Below the pieces are notes generated by a model, which had not been told where the DNA came from, did not search any database, and saw only the letters and a program-made list of their open reading frames with translations. The translations under genes were made by a program, and so were the position numbers. From the NCBI GenBank assembly GCA_946811185.2, contig OX328104.1:14954914-15018913 (forward strand): a DNA stretch of 64,000 nucleotides. Reading direction: 5' to 3'. Within the stretch, counting starts at the first letter, position 1. Each line of letters opens with the position of its first letter. Positions 10,705 to 22,900 of the stretch are shown piece after piece. This DNA is from Hippopus hippopus (Eukaryota; Mollusca; Bivalvia; Cardiida; Cardiidae).

Positions 10705-11990
10705 ACACAAATGCCAAGTTTCAAGTCAATCGGACTGGAGATGACAAAGTTATGCTCCGGACAAGCAGAAAATGCTGTAAAAATGACAAAGGGAAATAAC
10801 TCAAAGACAGCACGAGGTAGAGTTATGCTTCTTTCGCACTGCACTCCGTATTATTGCAACAAACACAAATGCCAAGTTTCAAGTCAATCGGACTGGAGAT
10901 GACAAAGTTATGCTCCAGACAAGCAGAAAATGCTGTAAAAATGACGATCAAAGGGAAATAACTCAAAGACAGCATGAGGTAGAGTTATGCTTCTTTCACA
11001 CTGCACTCCGTATTATTGCAACAAACACACATGCTAAGTTTCAAGTCAATCGGACTGGAGACGACAAAGTTATGCTCCGGACAAAGAACTGGACGCCGCC
11101 CGCCCGCCGCCCGCCATGGGTGATCCCAAAATACGTCCCGTCTTCGACGGGCGTATAATAACTCAAAAATTAAGCAAGCAAGAGTTATTATTCATGTGCA
11201 CTGCAATCCCCCTTGATGAGATCTATCAATCCATGAAATTTGATAACCGTAGCTAGTATAATTTGGATATATGCTCCGGACAAAATTCATGTATGAAAAA
11301 ATACAAAGGGCAATAACTCAAAAATTAAGCAAGGAAGAGTTATGATTCATTTGCACTGCACTCCCCCTTAATGAGATCTATCCACCCATGAAGTTTCATA
11401 ACCGTAGCTAGCATAGTTTTGGAGATATGCTTTGGACAAAATTCAAGTATGAATATAAACAAAGGGAAATAACTCAAAAATTAAGTAAGCAAGAGTTATG
11501 ATTCCTGTGCACTGCACTCCCCCTTGATAAGATCTATCCACCCATGAAGTTTCATAACCTTAGCTAGTATAGTCTTGGAGATATGCTCCGGACAAAATTC
11601 AAGTATGAAAAACAACAAAGGGCAATAACTCAAAAATCAAGGAAGCAAGAGTTATGATTCCTGTGCACTGCACTCCCCCTTGATGAGATCTATCCACCCA
11701 TGAAGTTTCATAACCATAGCTAGTATAGTTTTGGAGATATGCTCCGGACAAAATTCAAGTATGAAAAACAACAAAGTGCAATAACTCAAAAATTAAGCAA
11801 GCGAGAGTTATGATTCCTGTGCACTGCACTCCGCCTTGATGAGACCTATCCACCCATGAAATTTCATAACCGTAGCTAGCATAGTTTTGGAGATATGCTC
11901 CGGACAAAGAATGGGGACGCCGCCCGCCGTTCCGCCCGCCCGCCCGCCACGGGTGATCCCATAATACGTCCCGTCTTCGACGGACGTATA
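10705..11990. mobile_element. Pearl-like tandem-monomer element(s)
   Basis: Two arrays lie end to end. The first has about 2.5 monomers of ~160 bp (starts near 10711, 10868, 11031). The second has five monomers of ~156 bp (gagttat at about 11181, 11336, 11492, 11648, 11804). Each ends in a GC-rich module with cgcccgccc runs and a cccgtcttcgacgg hairpin (about 11085-11156 and 11915-11990). The layout resembles the pearl/Helentron-related elements of bivalves. The left end is cut by the duplication junction and the right end abuts half a MITE. Copy at 25276-26561. Confidence 0.7.
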
Positions 11991-12093
11991 AAAAGGAGAA
12001 AATGCTGATAACCAGCATTTCCTTCTTTTTCCACAATGTTTTCAAGTCCTCTATTTTATGGTCGTTGAAACTAGGGATTGTGTGGTAATGGGT
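11991..12093 (-). mobile_element. Half of MITE family A
   Basis: It starts inside the hairpin (aaaaggagaaaatgctgata) and runs to gtgtggtaatgggtta. The left half is replaced by the pearl-like element. Copy 26562-26664; the last bases of the copy 1 counterpart start this window. Confidence 0.7.
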
Positions 12094-15000
12094 TATTTGA
12101 TGAAGAAAACATTGTTTGGAAAGTAGGAGATAACTACGACAATTAGTGTGCCTATTTCCATAGTTTTTCCTAAACAATCAACTGTAGGGTCTCTAGAAGT
12201 CATATTTGTACAGTAATAGAATAACCTTTTACTACAAAATGCTAACTTATAACAACCCTGAGGAAGAGGCCTTTTGAAAACATTGTGGGCAATGGAGAAA
12301 ATGCTGGTAACCAGCATTTTCTCCTTTTCCCACAATGTTTTCTACCATATCTAAGAAAAATCGCATCATTTGAGCCACATCGAAATTGTTGTCTGTAAAT
12401 GTGTTCAATTTGGACAGGTCTAAAATTTGTCGTCTGGTAGAGTTAAATTTGTCATTTAACTCTTTACCAAAAGACAAAATTTCAGACTTGTCCAAACTGA
12501 AAACATTTTCTTCAGACAAATAAAAAGGGGCTCAAACGATGGAATTTGTCTTTAAAGAGTCATAAACATTGCAAGAAAAGGCAAAAATGTTGGTTATCAG
12601 CATTTAAACCTTTTTCTACAATGTTTTCAAAAGCTTTCTATGAGAGATGACATGTGAAGAACCGGTTTGAAAATAGCAAGGAAACATGGATATGTGAGCT
12701 GTCACCATAAAATACTTTTGATATGGTATTAATCACCACATTTTGAATCTGAAAGCTGAAGAGTGGGGAAAAAAAATAGCATATGTACGTTTTCTAATTT
12801 CAAATCATTATCATAATAATTTTAAATCCATGAAAATAATCTCATAAATACAAAAAGTCTGGTCTTATGTCAGATCTATATGGTACATAATAAAATATCA
12901 TAGGGATACTGTTATGATCAAACAACCTGGGTTTAAATTCCAGTCCATAATCATGTGGATACATGTATATCATAAACATTGCTGGGGTCCGTTTGTGAAT
13001 ATAACATCACGTAATACAGCAAAGATACCCGATGGGCGGCTTATCAAATAGTGAGACTCAGCCATCATCGGAAAACTCCGGCACAGTCTGAACAACCATG
13101 GAAAAAGAAAAAATTAGCATAGGAGCATTAAAAAACTGTAAAAAGGACCAAAAGTTTATTTCTTTATAAGATTCAAACTTATACCAATTTAAAGAGTAGT
13201 ACGTAAGCTTTCTGAATTTACTTGAGATAATTTTGACATTTTACCTCAAAGAAGTAATTTCAACAAATATTTCACTTTTTAACATCAGAAATGTATTTTT
13301 CTTCTTCATTCTTTATAAACCATACATACAATTTTGAAGTTAAAAAAGGACCAAAAGTTTCTTATATAAAATTTATAAATCTAAGTACATTTGAAAGAGC
13401 ATAATTTGAATTTTCTTAGCTCACTTAAGATAATTTTCAATTCAGAAAATTGATGAAGTTATACTTGTTTATCTACTGGGGCCCTTCATAATTCTACACG
13501 TCTATAAAAAAAAAAAATACAGGTAAAATAGGCAGATATCCATTTTTACATGTCTGCGAAAGTTGACAATGTTTAGAAGCATTTGCAGATGACACGAGAT
13601 ATGGCTAAAACAGCAGGATTTGTCTTTAACCCTTTACCATACAATCCCGACTTTTAACCACCCTGAAAAAGAAGCCTTTTGAAAACACTGTGAAAAAAGG
13701 AGAAAATGCTGGTAACCAGCATTTTCTCCTTTTCCCACAAGGTTTTCTACCCTTCCCAAAACAACTTCAAAATTTGAGTCACATTTGTCGTCAGCATTTT
13801 CTACTTTTCCGATGTTGTTTTGGAAATTTTTACTCCCTAAGGTCATTTGAACATGGAGTTGTTTGATATGGGTTGAGTTTTCAATACTTCTGAAAATTCA
13901 CCGCTCTCTGGTTTCAGTTGAAACGCAAGTAGCAACATTGCAGAGAAATTAATTTTATAAAAACTATGAAAAACACAGTTGGAAAAGGAGCTTATGATTT
14001 AAAAATGCATGTATCTACGTGTTTTTAAAAATCTGTCTACTACAAGGGCTTTCTTACTCATTTTTGATTTGTTTGAACAGCATTTTCAACATTACAATTC
14101 ACTTATTCACCGACTCAGTGACAATTTCTTTATTCGTGTATGTTCTAGGCTTAATGGACACTAGGCTCGGGTTCTGTTGTGTCTTGGCCAAGGACACATT
14201 TCTAAAGAAAATCAAATTACAGTTTTTGCATGACAACGCAGACAGGGCTACAACAATACCTCGACATTTTCTTCGAAAACAGCTGAGCTAAAAATAGTCT
14301 TCCGGAGGCAACATGAATAGGTGAAATCTACTTGATTGTTGATTGATTGATTGTATGGTGTTTAACGCCGTTTTCAACATTATTTCAGTTATATCGCAGC
14401 GGCCAGTGCACCTATCTATGCGTTCCCAGAGTCTCTTTTACCAGTATTTCGCACTAGAAATCTACTCGAAAACACACACACTTTATTAACCCTTTACCAA
14501 ACAATCCCTTTTCACGACCCCGAGATAGAAGGCTTTTGAAAACATTGTGGGAAAAGGAGTAAATGCTGGTAACCAGCACTTTCTCCTTTTCCCACGATAT
14601 TTTCTACCCTGCTGGAAACAAATTCCAATTTTTTAGTTTAGTTTATTTTGTTGTCTGCTAGTGCTTTCAATTTGGACAAGGCTAAAATTCAGTTGTGTGG
14701 TAAAGGGTTAACTCTTTCCAAGACGTTGAAATTAAGATTCATCTTTATTTAAATGCGCAGACAAATTTCATGTTAGCTCCTTACAAAACGACAAAATTTT
14801 AGACTTGTCAAAGTTAATAGCATCTGCAGACGACAAATTATATGCAATTAAAATATTTGAATTTGCTTTTGAAAATTAAGATAACATTGTGGGAAAAGGA
14901 GAAAATGCTGGTTAACCAGCATTTTCTCCTTTTCCCACAATGTCTTCAAAAAGCCATTTTCAAAGGGGTCGTTAAAAGTCGGTGTGGTAAAAGATTAACT

Positions 15001-17984
15001 GACGAGATTTGTCTTTGAAACTCTGGAAAATGGAGAGCTCTTTCTCATGGTCGATAACCCCAGGATTGTTGGTAAATGATTTTAACTCATGAAGCCTCTC
15101 GCTTTACCCCAGACCTGCCGTACCATGACATAAGCTCCCTGGCATCTGCCAGATGAGCTAGTAAAAGTAGACGAGAAGTTATTAAAATAATTTTATTATC
15201 AATATGATATCTCCACATAACATGATCTTACAATATGAGCTTACTTTGCTGGTTATAGTATGGTGTAACTCTTAAACAATTAGTGCCATATACATATGAG
15301 CCATGCTCTGTGAAAAGGAGGATTGATGCATCTGCAAAAAGTCTTGACCCAAGTCAGCCTGCACAGTCTGCACAAGGTGACATATGTTGATACTTTTTGC
15401 TATATGTAAATTTTCTGCATGTTCAAGGACAATTCTTCCTCATATTTCAGTCGGTTCTAAATCAAAATGAATTTTATGGATCAACAATTAAGTGATGACT
15501 TAGTTATTATGTTCCATGGCAGAGATGCATTAAACCCCTTTTCACAGAGCGAGAATCATTTAACCCTTTACCACACAATCCCAACTTTTAACGACCCTGA
15601 CAGAAAAGGCTTTTGAAAACATTGTGGGAAAAGGAGAAAATGCTGGTAACCAGCATTTTCTACTTTTCCCACAATGTTTTCTACCCTTTCCTAATCAAAT
15701 GTCATTTTTTGAGTAGCATTTATTTTGTCGTCTGCAACTGCTTCGGATTTGTCGTTTGGTAAAGAGTTAATGCAACTACACTGGTGTCTTTCGGCACCAG
15801 AAAGAAGTACTTTAAAATTTGTTTTATCCAAAGAATCTCACAAAATTAGATATCTGACAGTATAGATCAAGGATCAGACTGCACATTTCGTGATGTCTGA
15901 TCATGGTCTTCAATGGCTTAAAACATTTTAAGGGATATAACATAATCCGTAACTCTATCATACAACAAAATTTTAGACCTGTCCAAATTGAAAGCATGTA
16001 CAGACAGCAAAAAAAAAAAAAATGTGATTTAAATGGTGCGATTTTTCTTTACATGGTAGAACACATTTTGGGATCACCATCTACTCTGATAAACAAAAAA
16101 TCTAGTCGTATTATGAGGTCAGATTACAAGTCAGATGGGATAAAATTTATTTGAGCCATGCTCTGGCAAAAGATAGTTTAATGCAACTCAGTGATGCATA
16201 ATACTAAGCAAGTCATCACATAATTATGGATCCATAAAATTCATTTTGCCCAACAACCAACTAAACCCCGAGATCTAGTAGTCTTTGAAAATGCAGAAAA
16301 TTTGCGAACAGCAAATAGTTTCTATGCAAGTCAGCCTGCACGGACTGCATAGGCTGACCTGGGTTGATACTGTTTGCAGATGCACTAAACCTCCTTTTCA
16401 AAGAGCATAGCTCACTTGCTTTTGGCAAAGGTGATTTTTTTTCCACAACGAAAAAAAAAAACATGTACAATGAATGAAAAAACTCTCTACCTTCCTTACC
16501 AATTACATTACAAAAGAAATCTGTAGAGCAACATAAATCTATACATTTTTTTTCCTCTTGCACCAAAGACATACTCAAAAACAAATACAGAAATTGCTAT
16601 AGTTTGGCCATATCTTCACTTGACGCTACGTTCTCTTGCAGACCTTTATTCTATAACAAACAACAAAGACGTTTTTCAATGATGAAGGTTGTTTGGGAAA
16701 AAAAATGCAGAAATAGGAAAAAATGGTGCAAACCTTTTTTTAATTTCCCGCTTTTTTTTTTCTTTTATACCCTACCGTTAATACGACAAATCCCATCATT
16801 AATGTCACACTTACATTGTTGTGTGCAAACGCTTTTAAGTTGGATGAGTCTAAGATATTGCTGTCAAGTAAAGAGTTAAAAATTAGACACAACCGTTTCA
16901 GAAACATTAAGGGACTTAAATTTCAAATTTTTGACTGTTTTAGCAGTCATGTCTAAACTAGCAGACGTGATAGATCAAAGATTAGACTGCATGTTTTGTT
17001 AGATCTAATCTTGATAAAAAAAAAAAAAAAAAAAAAAAAATAAATTGTGGAAAGTGCTTCAACCCTTTACCACACAATCTTGAGTTTTAACGACCCTGAT
17101 AAAGAAAGCCTTTGCAAAATCATGAGAAAAGGAAAAATAATGCTGGTTACCGGCATTTTTCTCCTTTTCCCATAATGTTTCTAATCTATCAAAGGCATAT
17201 CCCAGAAGTTAAGATAGATCTAAATTGCCTTCTGCAAATGGTTTTTATTTGGATGAGTCTAAAACTTTGTCATCTGGTAAAGGGTTAAGGGTTTATTTCA
17301 AATCTCATTCCACTACACTTCAGTTTCTAGTCATTGTTTTTCAATCAAGAAGATCCAACAATTTTTGCCCAAGGTCATGATCTAAATATTTATGACAAAA
17401 ATATTTTGTGAAAGCATGATTTTTCAGAGTACTCTCTCTCCCTCTCACATTGAATGATTGAATGTATGGTGTTTTGTACCACTTTAACATTATTTCTGTC
17501 ATATCATGACAACAGCTCACTTTGTGTCTTGGGTTTCATCAATACTAGGCTATAGCACAGTGGCTTGTCCAAGGACACTTCAAAGAAAACCCAAGCACAC
17601 CCAAGAGAGGATTAAACCAAGGGACTGCAAATCCTACACCTTCATCACTAAGCCAAGCAAGGCCCCTCTTTCTCACTGAAAGTACCTTTCAAATAACAAA
17701 CATTTATACCTAGTGATAGTGCCTGCAGAACTTCCATTAACAAATTCATAGTTCTATATTGTCAGTGCTTCACTAACAAACGCGTATCAATAATTCCAAA
17801 CCCACATGATACAAGTTTTGAATGATTATTTACAACAGGTTCCCATCCACACTGATCCAAACTCACTCACACTTAACCATTAGAGCACTGAAATAATGAC
17901 ATGGACCTTTTCAACTTGGAAAAATAGCCAAAATTTTGCAATTTCAAGGTTGTTTTTGTGAGAATGTTACAAAGTATACAAGTG

Positions 17985-18038
17985 TAGATCAAAGGTCAGA
18001 CTGCACAAGTTCTGAGCAGTCTGATCTTGATCTACACT
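17985..18038. repeat. Imperfect palindrome at deletion breakpoint
   Basis: gtgtagatcaaaggtcagac and gcagtctgatcttgatctac pair around a short loop near 18002-18015. It is part of a MITE-like element (about 17873-18081, ends ttaaccattagagcac and gcactctaatgatt). In copy 1 only the left arm remains (about 5895-5922). Copy 3 counterpart is 32556-32609. Confidence 0.7.
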
Positions 18039-18295
18039 GTCTGCAAAAGCAAAATAAGTTGTGCTCAGCACTCTAATGATTGACATGTATCTCAGACAAT
18101 GGTTGGTGTTTACAAGTCTGTTTTCGGAGATTTCTTCTTCTTGCCATCTCTTGAATATTTTTCTAGTCCATCTGTACTCTCCTTAGCCAGGTATTTGACA
18201 AAGTCTTTGACTTCTCTGCCACCCTGTTATAATAGACATGTCTCTTATTAGCACAAGGAAAACCTATCAGGTGTAATCACAAAAATAATAAATGA

Positions 18296-19562
18296 ACAAG
18301 ATGTCTGTCTGTAAAACAGTCATGCCCCCCTACTGCCACATTGATACAGGAAGTGGCACAGTTCATAAACTGATATCAAAAGAATTGATTGGGAAATATC
18401 GATGTCATCTTTTTGATTTATAGCCCACTTCAATTGTTAAACGTGATAATCTGTCAACAGTTCGCATAATTATACACACCGCCATGTGTATACATACAAG
18501 ATTGTAAACAGTCGCCGATACACAGACTGGGTTATCGATTTTCTTTTCGGCACGCGCGTTCGACTTCCGCTTTTTTCCAGTCGACTTCGATGCTTACTAC
18601 GTCCCCAATAATACGCGAATAAAATGTTGGAGCCACAAATTGAGCCACAAATCATAATTTTTGAGAGACTTTAATTTTTTTTGAGCAAATGGCTCAAGTG
18701 GTGAACGGCAGCGCGGGCCCTGAATCATCTGGTGGTCACTGTGACCTTGACTTTTCACAGATTAACCTTAAAATCGATAGGGATCATTTACACTCCAAGA
18801 TGAATATCTGTACAGAATTTGAAGGACCTAGGTCAATTCTGTGTGTAGTTATCATCTGGACAAGGTTTGGTCTATATATCATTAAGGTGAAGGCCACTGT
18901 GACATTGACCTTTGATGGATTAATCTCAAAATCAATAGGGATCATTTACACTCCAAGATGAATATCTGTAGAGAATTTGAAGAACCTATGTCAATTCTGT
19001 GTCTAGTTATCATCTGGACAAGGTTAGGTCTAAATATCATTAAGTTGAAGGCCACTGCGGCCTTGACCTTTGATGGATTAATCTCAAAATCGATAGGGAT
19101 CATCTGCACTCCGAGACGAATGTCTGTGCCAAATTTGACGAATCTAGGTCAATTCTGTGTCTAGTTATCATCCGGACAAGGTTTGGTCTATATATCAACA
19201 TGTTGACGGTCACTGTGACCTTGACCTTTGACCGATTGACCTCAAATCAATAGGGATCATCTGCACTCCGAGACGCATGTCTGTGCCAAATTTGACGAAC
19301 CTAGGTCAATTTTGTGTCTAGTTATCATCCGGACAAGGTTTGGTCTATATATCAACATGTTGACGGTCACTGTGACCTTGACCTTTGACCTCAAAATCAA
19401 TAGGGATCATCTACACTCCGAGACGCATGTCTGTGCCAAATTTGACAAACCTAGGTCAATTCTGTGTCTAGTTATTATCCAGACAAGGTTTGGTCTACTG
19501 ACCGACAGACTGACCAACATGTGCAAAGCAATATACCCCCACTTCGTTGAAGGGGGGCATAA
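18296..19562. mobile_element. Pearl-like element with five ~156-bp monomers (copy 2)
   Basis: It starts acaagatgtctgtctgt with atgcccccct and ends with a ccccacttcgttgaagggg hairpin and aggggggcat, so it has subterminal inverted repeats. Monomers repeat at about 18781, 18939, 19098, 19254, 19404 (ggatcat). Several carry ggtcactgtgaccttgacct. Copy at 32867-34133; wholly deleted from copy 1. Confidence 0.75.
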
Positions 19563-19849
19563 TCACATTCTGTGAAACGGGAGCTTAATGTATCTGCTAA
19601 AAGTATCTACCCATGTCAGCCTACCATGTTCGTGCAGACTGACATGAGTTGAAACTTTTTGCTACTGGTAAATCTCTGCATGACAAAAGACCATTCTACC
19701 GCCTGATTCACTCAATTGTTGGACTAAATGGATTTTATGGATTTTATAACATTTCAACTTTTCGACCTAAATACCAAAGTACCTGGCAAGCAGACATTCA
19801 GTAACAATCAGTAGTTAAACAACTAACCAGCTATAAAAACAGCAATGTT

Positions 19850-19925
19850 TTATGAAGACCCGCCACCCCTTTGGACTCGAACTACCAGCTTTTTTAGGCA
19901 GATGCCTAAACCATTCAGCTAGGCA
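19850..19925 (-). mobile_element. tRNA-related sequence (SINE head relic)
   Basis: The minus strand shows tagctgaatggtttaggcat and gtagttcgagtcc, resembling the A and B boxes. I see no convincing acceptor or anticodon stem, so it is not called a tRNA gene. Copy 3 counterpart is 34421-34496; absent from copy 1. Confidence 0.5.
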
Positions 19926-22900
19926 AGTATTATAAACAATGAAATATAGCTCAAGGCTTACAAATTTTCTAATCTGCTGTTAGCTTCTGTAATTTATTCA
20001 TGAAGTAGACTAGCATCATTTGAACACAGCAAAAGATCAGTTCGTAGCTCTGGTTACCCATCACAACAATATATCCCACTTTCTGTAAATGTATCAATTT
20101 ACTTTTGGCAACATTTTGACAAATAAAGAAACAGATAAAGATGTTCAGAGAGTAACCACTGGTGTTACTCTCTATGCTATCAGGACTTGGCTCACATAGA
20201 ATATAAAGAAGTAGTCTCTGAATACTAAAATATCACTAAAGGCTCATTTGTTTAAATTGGTTTTGGCGGCAACATCTCAATCTACTCTTTTCTAGGTCTA
20301 AACGGAACCTGACTAGGAATGTGAAGCATCTTATCCAAGGACACTTAAACATGGCAAGTGCAGTCTGCAGGCATCAAAACAAGTTTTACCAACTTCAAAT
20401 CCCTAGACTTAACCACAAAGCCATATAGGAACCTTGAGCTACACTATGTACCATTACATCTGATATATGATATGATATAAACAAGAGCATCCCATGCAGG
20501 TGCCAATACTCAGCTGCAGTTGCTTTTAGTGAAAACTCAGCTGCAGTTGCTTTTAGTGAAAATTCTAAGTCGAAAAAGTAACTGTGTCAAAAGTATTTTG
20601 GTTACCTGTCCGTGTCGTATGGGTTCCCTTTTGATGGGAAACAAGTAGTCCAAGTTTGAAGTAAATATCTTCAGTAAAGACAGAGATATTGTAAAATGTC
20701 AAAGCTATTGTACACAAGAATAAGATGACTCCAGGACTATGACAAATAAAACATCAAAGTTTTTTGAAATTATATGTCAAAAAGGGGAATCAGTGTCACA
20801 AATATTTCAATGGTTACCTGCTCCTGTGGTATGGCTTCCCCTTTTTGATAGCTAACAACTTTTGTGAGTTTGAAGTTAATATCTTCTGTAATGACATATT
20901 AAAACATGTCAAATGTTTTTGCAGGAAAATGACACAGACGAAACTAGGGCTACAATGATACCTCGCTGTTTTCTTAGAATACATCCGAGATAAAAATACA
21001 AGTTCTTCTTCTTTCTGAAAGAACTGCACATACCTCATATCTTTTGGGCGAAGATCCTTTAGGTTTGAAATAAATAGTTGGGAATCTGTAATGGATAAGG
21101 AAGTATAATTAAATCTTTACCAGACCTGTCCACTTGCAACCATTTGAAAATTAACCCTTATCCTGCTGAATTAATTAAATGAAACATTTCAAGAGGTTGG
21201 TAAAAACCCAAATAATGCTATTTTAAATGCATATTTTGAAGAAAAATATCTCCGTATCGGACAATCTGTGCAGTCTGATCTTGATCTACACTGTCCGCAA
21301 AAAGTCAGCAAGTCATGATTAGCAGCCTAAGGGTTAAGTATGGCTCTAGTGATGACACTGTCTTTGAAATTTCAATCACTTGTATATTTTCATCTATTCT
21401 TAGGAGAGATACATTAAAACCCAGTTCATCAATTTTTGGTCTAAATTTTTTCAGCGCCAAATTGATAAACTCAACCCCTTTCGACAGTTGAAAATTCAAT
21501 CCTCTAAAACTTCTAAAGATTTTTTTCTCATAAGCTAAACAAGTTGGTGACAACAAGATCAGACTGCACATTCTGCAATCTCATCTTGACCTATACCATT
21601 CATAAAAGCAATTTTTGCCTATGGCCCTGAAAAGGTTTAATATTCCTGAAGTAACCCATTTCGTAACCCATAGGTAATTCTACATTTACTACAATTCAGA
21701 CATTTTACACAAACCACTAACTATGACAGTGACAAAATCAGCAGATACTTTCAGGGATGAAATATCCTCTTTAAAGATAGAAATGTGGGAAAAGAAAAGC
21801 AACTGCTTTCCTGCATGTTTTAAAAAGAGGTCTTCATCAAGGGGCATGAAAAATTGCATTTTTATATTTATATGATCTACCTTGAACTATTTTCCAGACA
21901 GTATTTTCAAAACTACCATTTGAAGATGATAAATGCAGCTAAAATAATTGGAGTTGTCATTGAAATAGCTGAAAACATTGTGGAGAAAGGGGAAAATCCT
22001 GGTTTCCAGCATGATCACCATTTACCAGTGCTTTAATAGGCTTCTTGCATAGGATCAAAAATAATACAGGATCATTTGGAAACAAGCATAGACTTGTCAT
22101 TTCATCAAAAGTGATTTTATTCTAACGAGTTCAAATGGTTGGGTAGACATAAGAAATTACAACATATGCCAGGGTCAAAACTTACCCTCGCACATCATAT
22201 TGAGATGGCACATCATTTGCTGTAGCATCCATCTTAGCAATAACTAAACTGGGTTCATCTTCTAACTGCAATGAACAAAATTATTTGGACTGAGTACTTC
22301 TGGTATTAAATGACAGAGCCACTGGTCTTTCTTGTTTGCTGATGTAATGAGTTTATTATGTCTTTACAAGATGACAGAATTCCAGGCTTATCTATATTGA
22401 ACACATTTTCAGGCGTTGAATTAAACGTGTCTTCATTGATGGAATTCATCTTTGTATGCTTAGAAAACATTTTGTGAAAAGGAGAAAATGCAAGTTATAC
22501 GCATCTTTTCTTATTGGCCACCAAGTTTTCAATAGCAGCCTTTTTCAGCATCTTAAATACATGGGATTGCTTGGTATAGGAACAAATTAAATAAGTGCTG
22601 AAGTTGCCTGTGAGCTCAACAAATCATAACACTTTCACTGCATTAATTCCTCAAACTCTATCATTCCTCCAACAACTGTTTCTACAATCAAACTTGAAGC
22701 TGTTATCCTTTTCTATCTATAACCAAAATAAGAGATATGACATTTCAGATCACTGTTGAAAATGTTTGTGCAAGAGGAGAAGAAGTCTTGTAAAGGCTAT
22801 TTTATATTTACATGGCATGTTTTTTCGGGATTGATAAGGCAGGCCTTATTTATAGTACTTATGTTTTTCACTTTTACACAGTATGTTCACTAGATCTGCT

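Larger units (their letters stand above)
18013..20493. other. Segment missing from copy 1
   Basis: These 2,481 bp, and 32584-35064 in copy 3, have no counterpart at 5922/5923. They contain terminal exon E, the pearl-like element 18296-19562 and diverged SINE and MITE remnants. Only a 1-bp overlap (c) is seen at the joint. Confidence 0.9.

Noticed and set aside
10705..11990. CRISPR-like array of regularly spaced repeats
   Set aside because: Monomers are directly adjacent ~156-160 bp units without short repeats and unique spacers, in a eukaryotic intron-rich context.
11755..12177. 140-codon minus-strand open frame recurring in the tandem units
   Set aside because: It spans the end of a pearl-like array, half a MITE and flanking DNA; a product of repeat composition.
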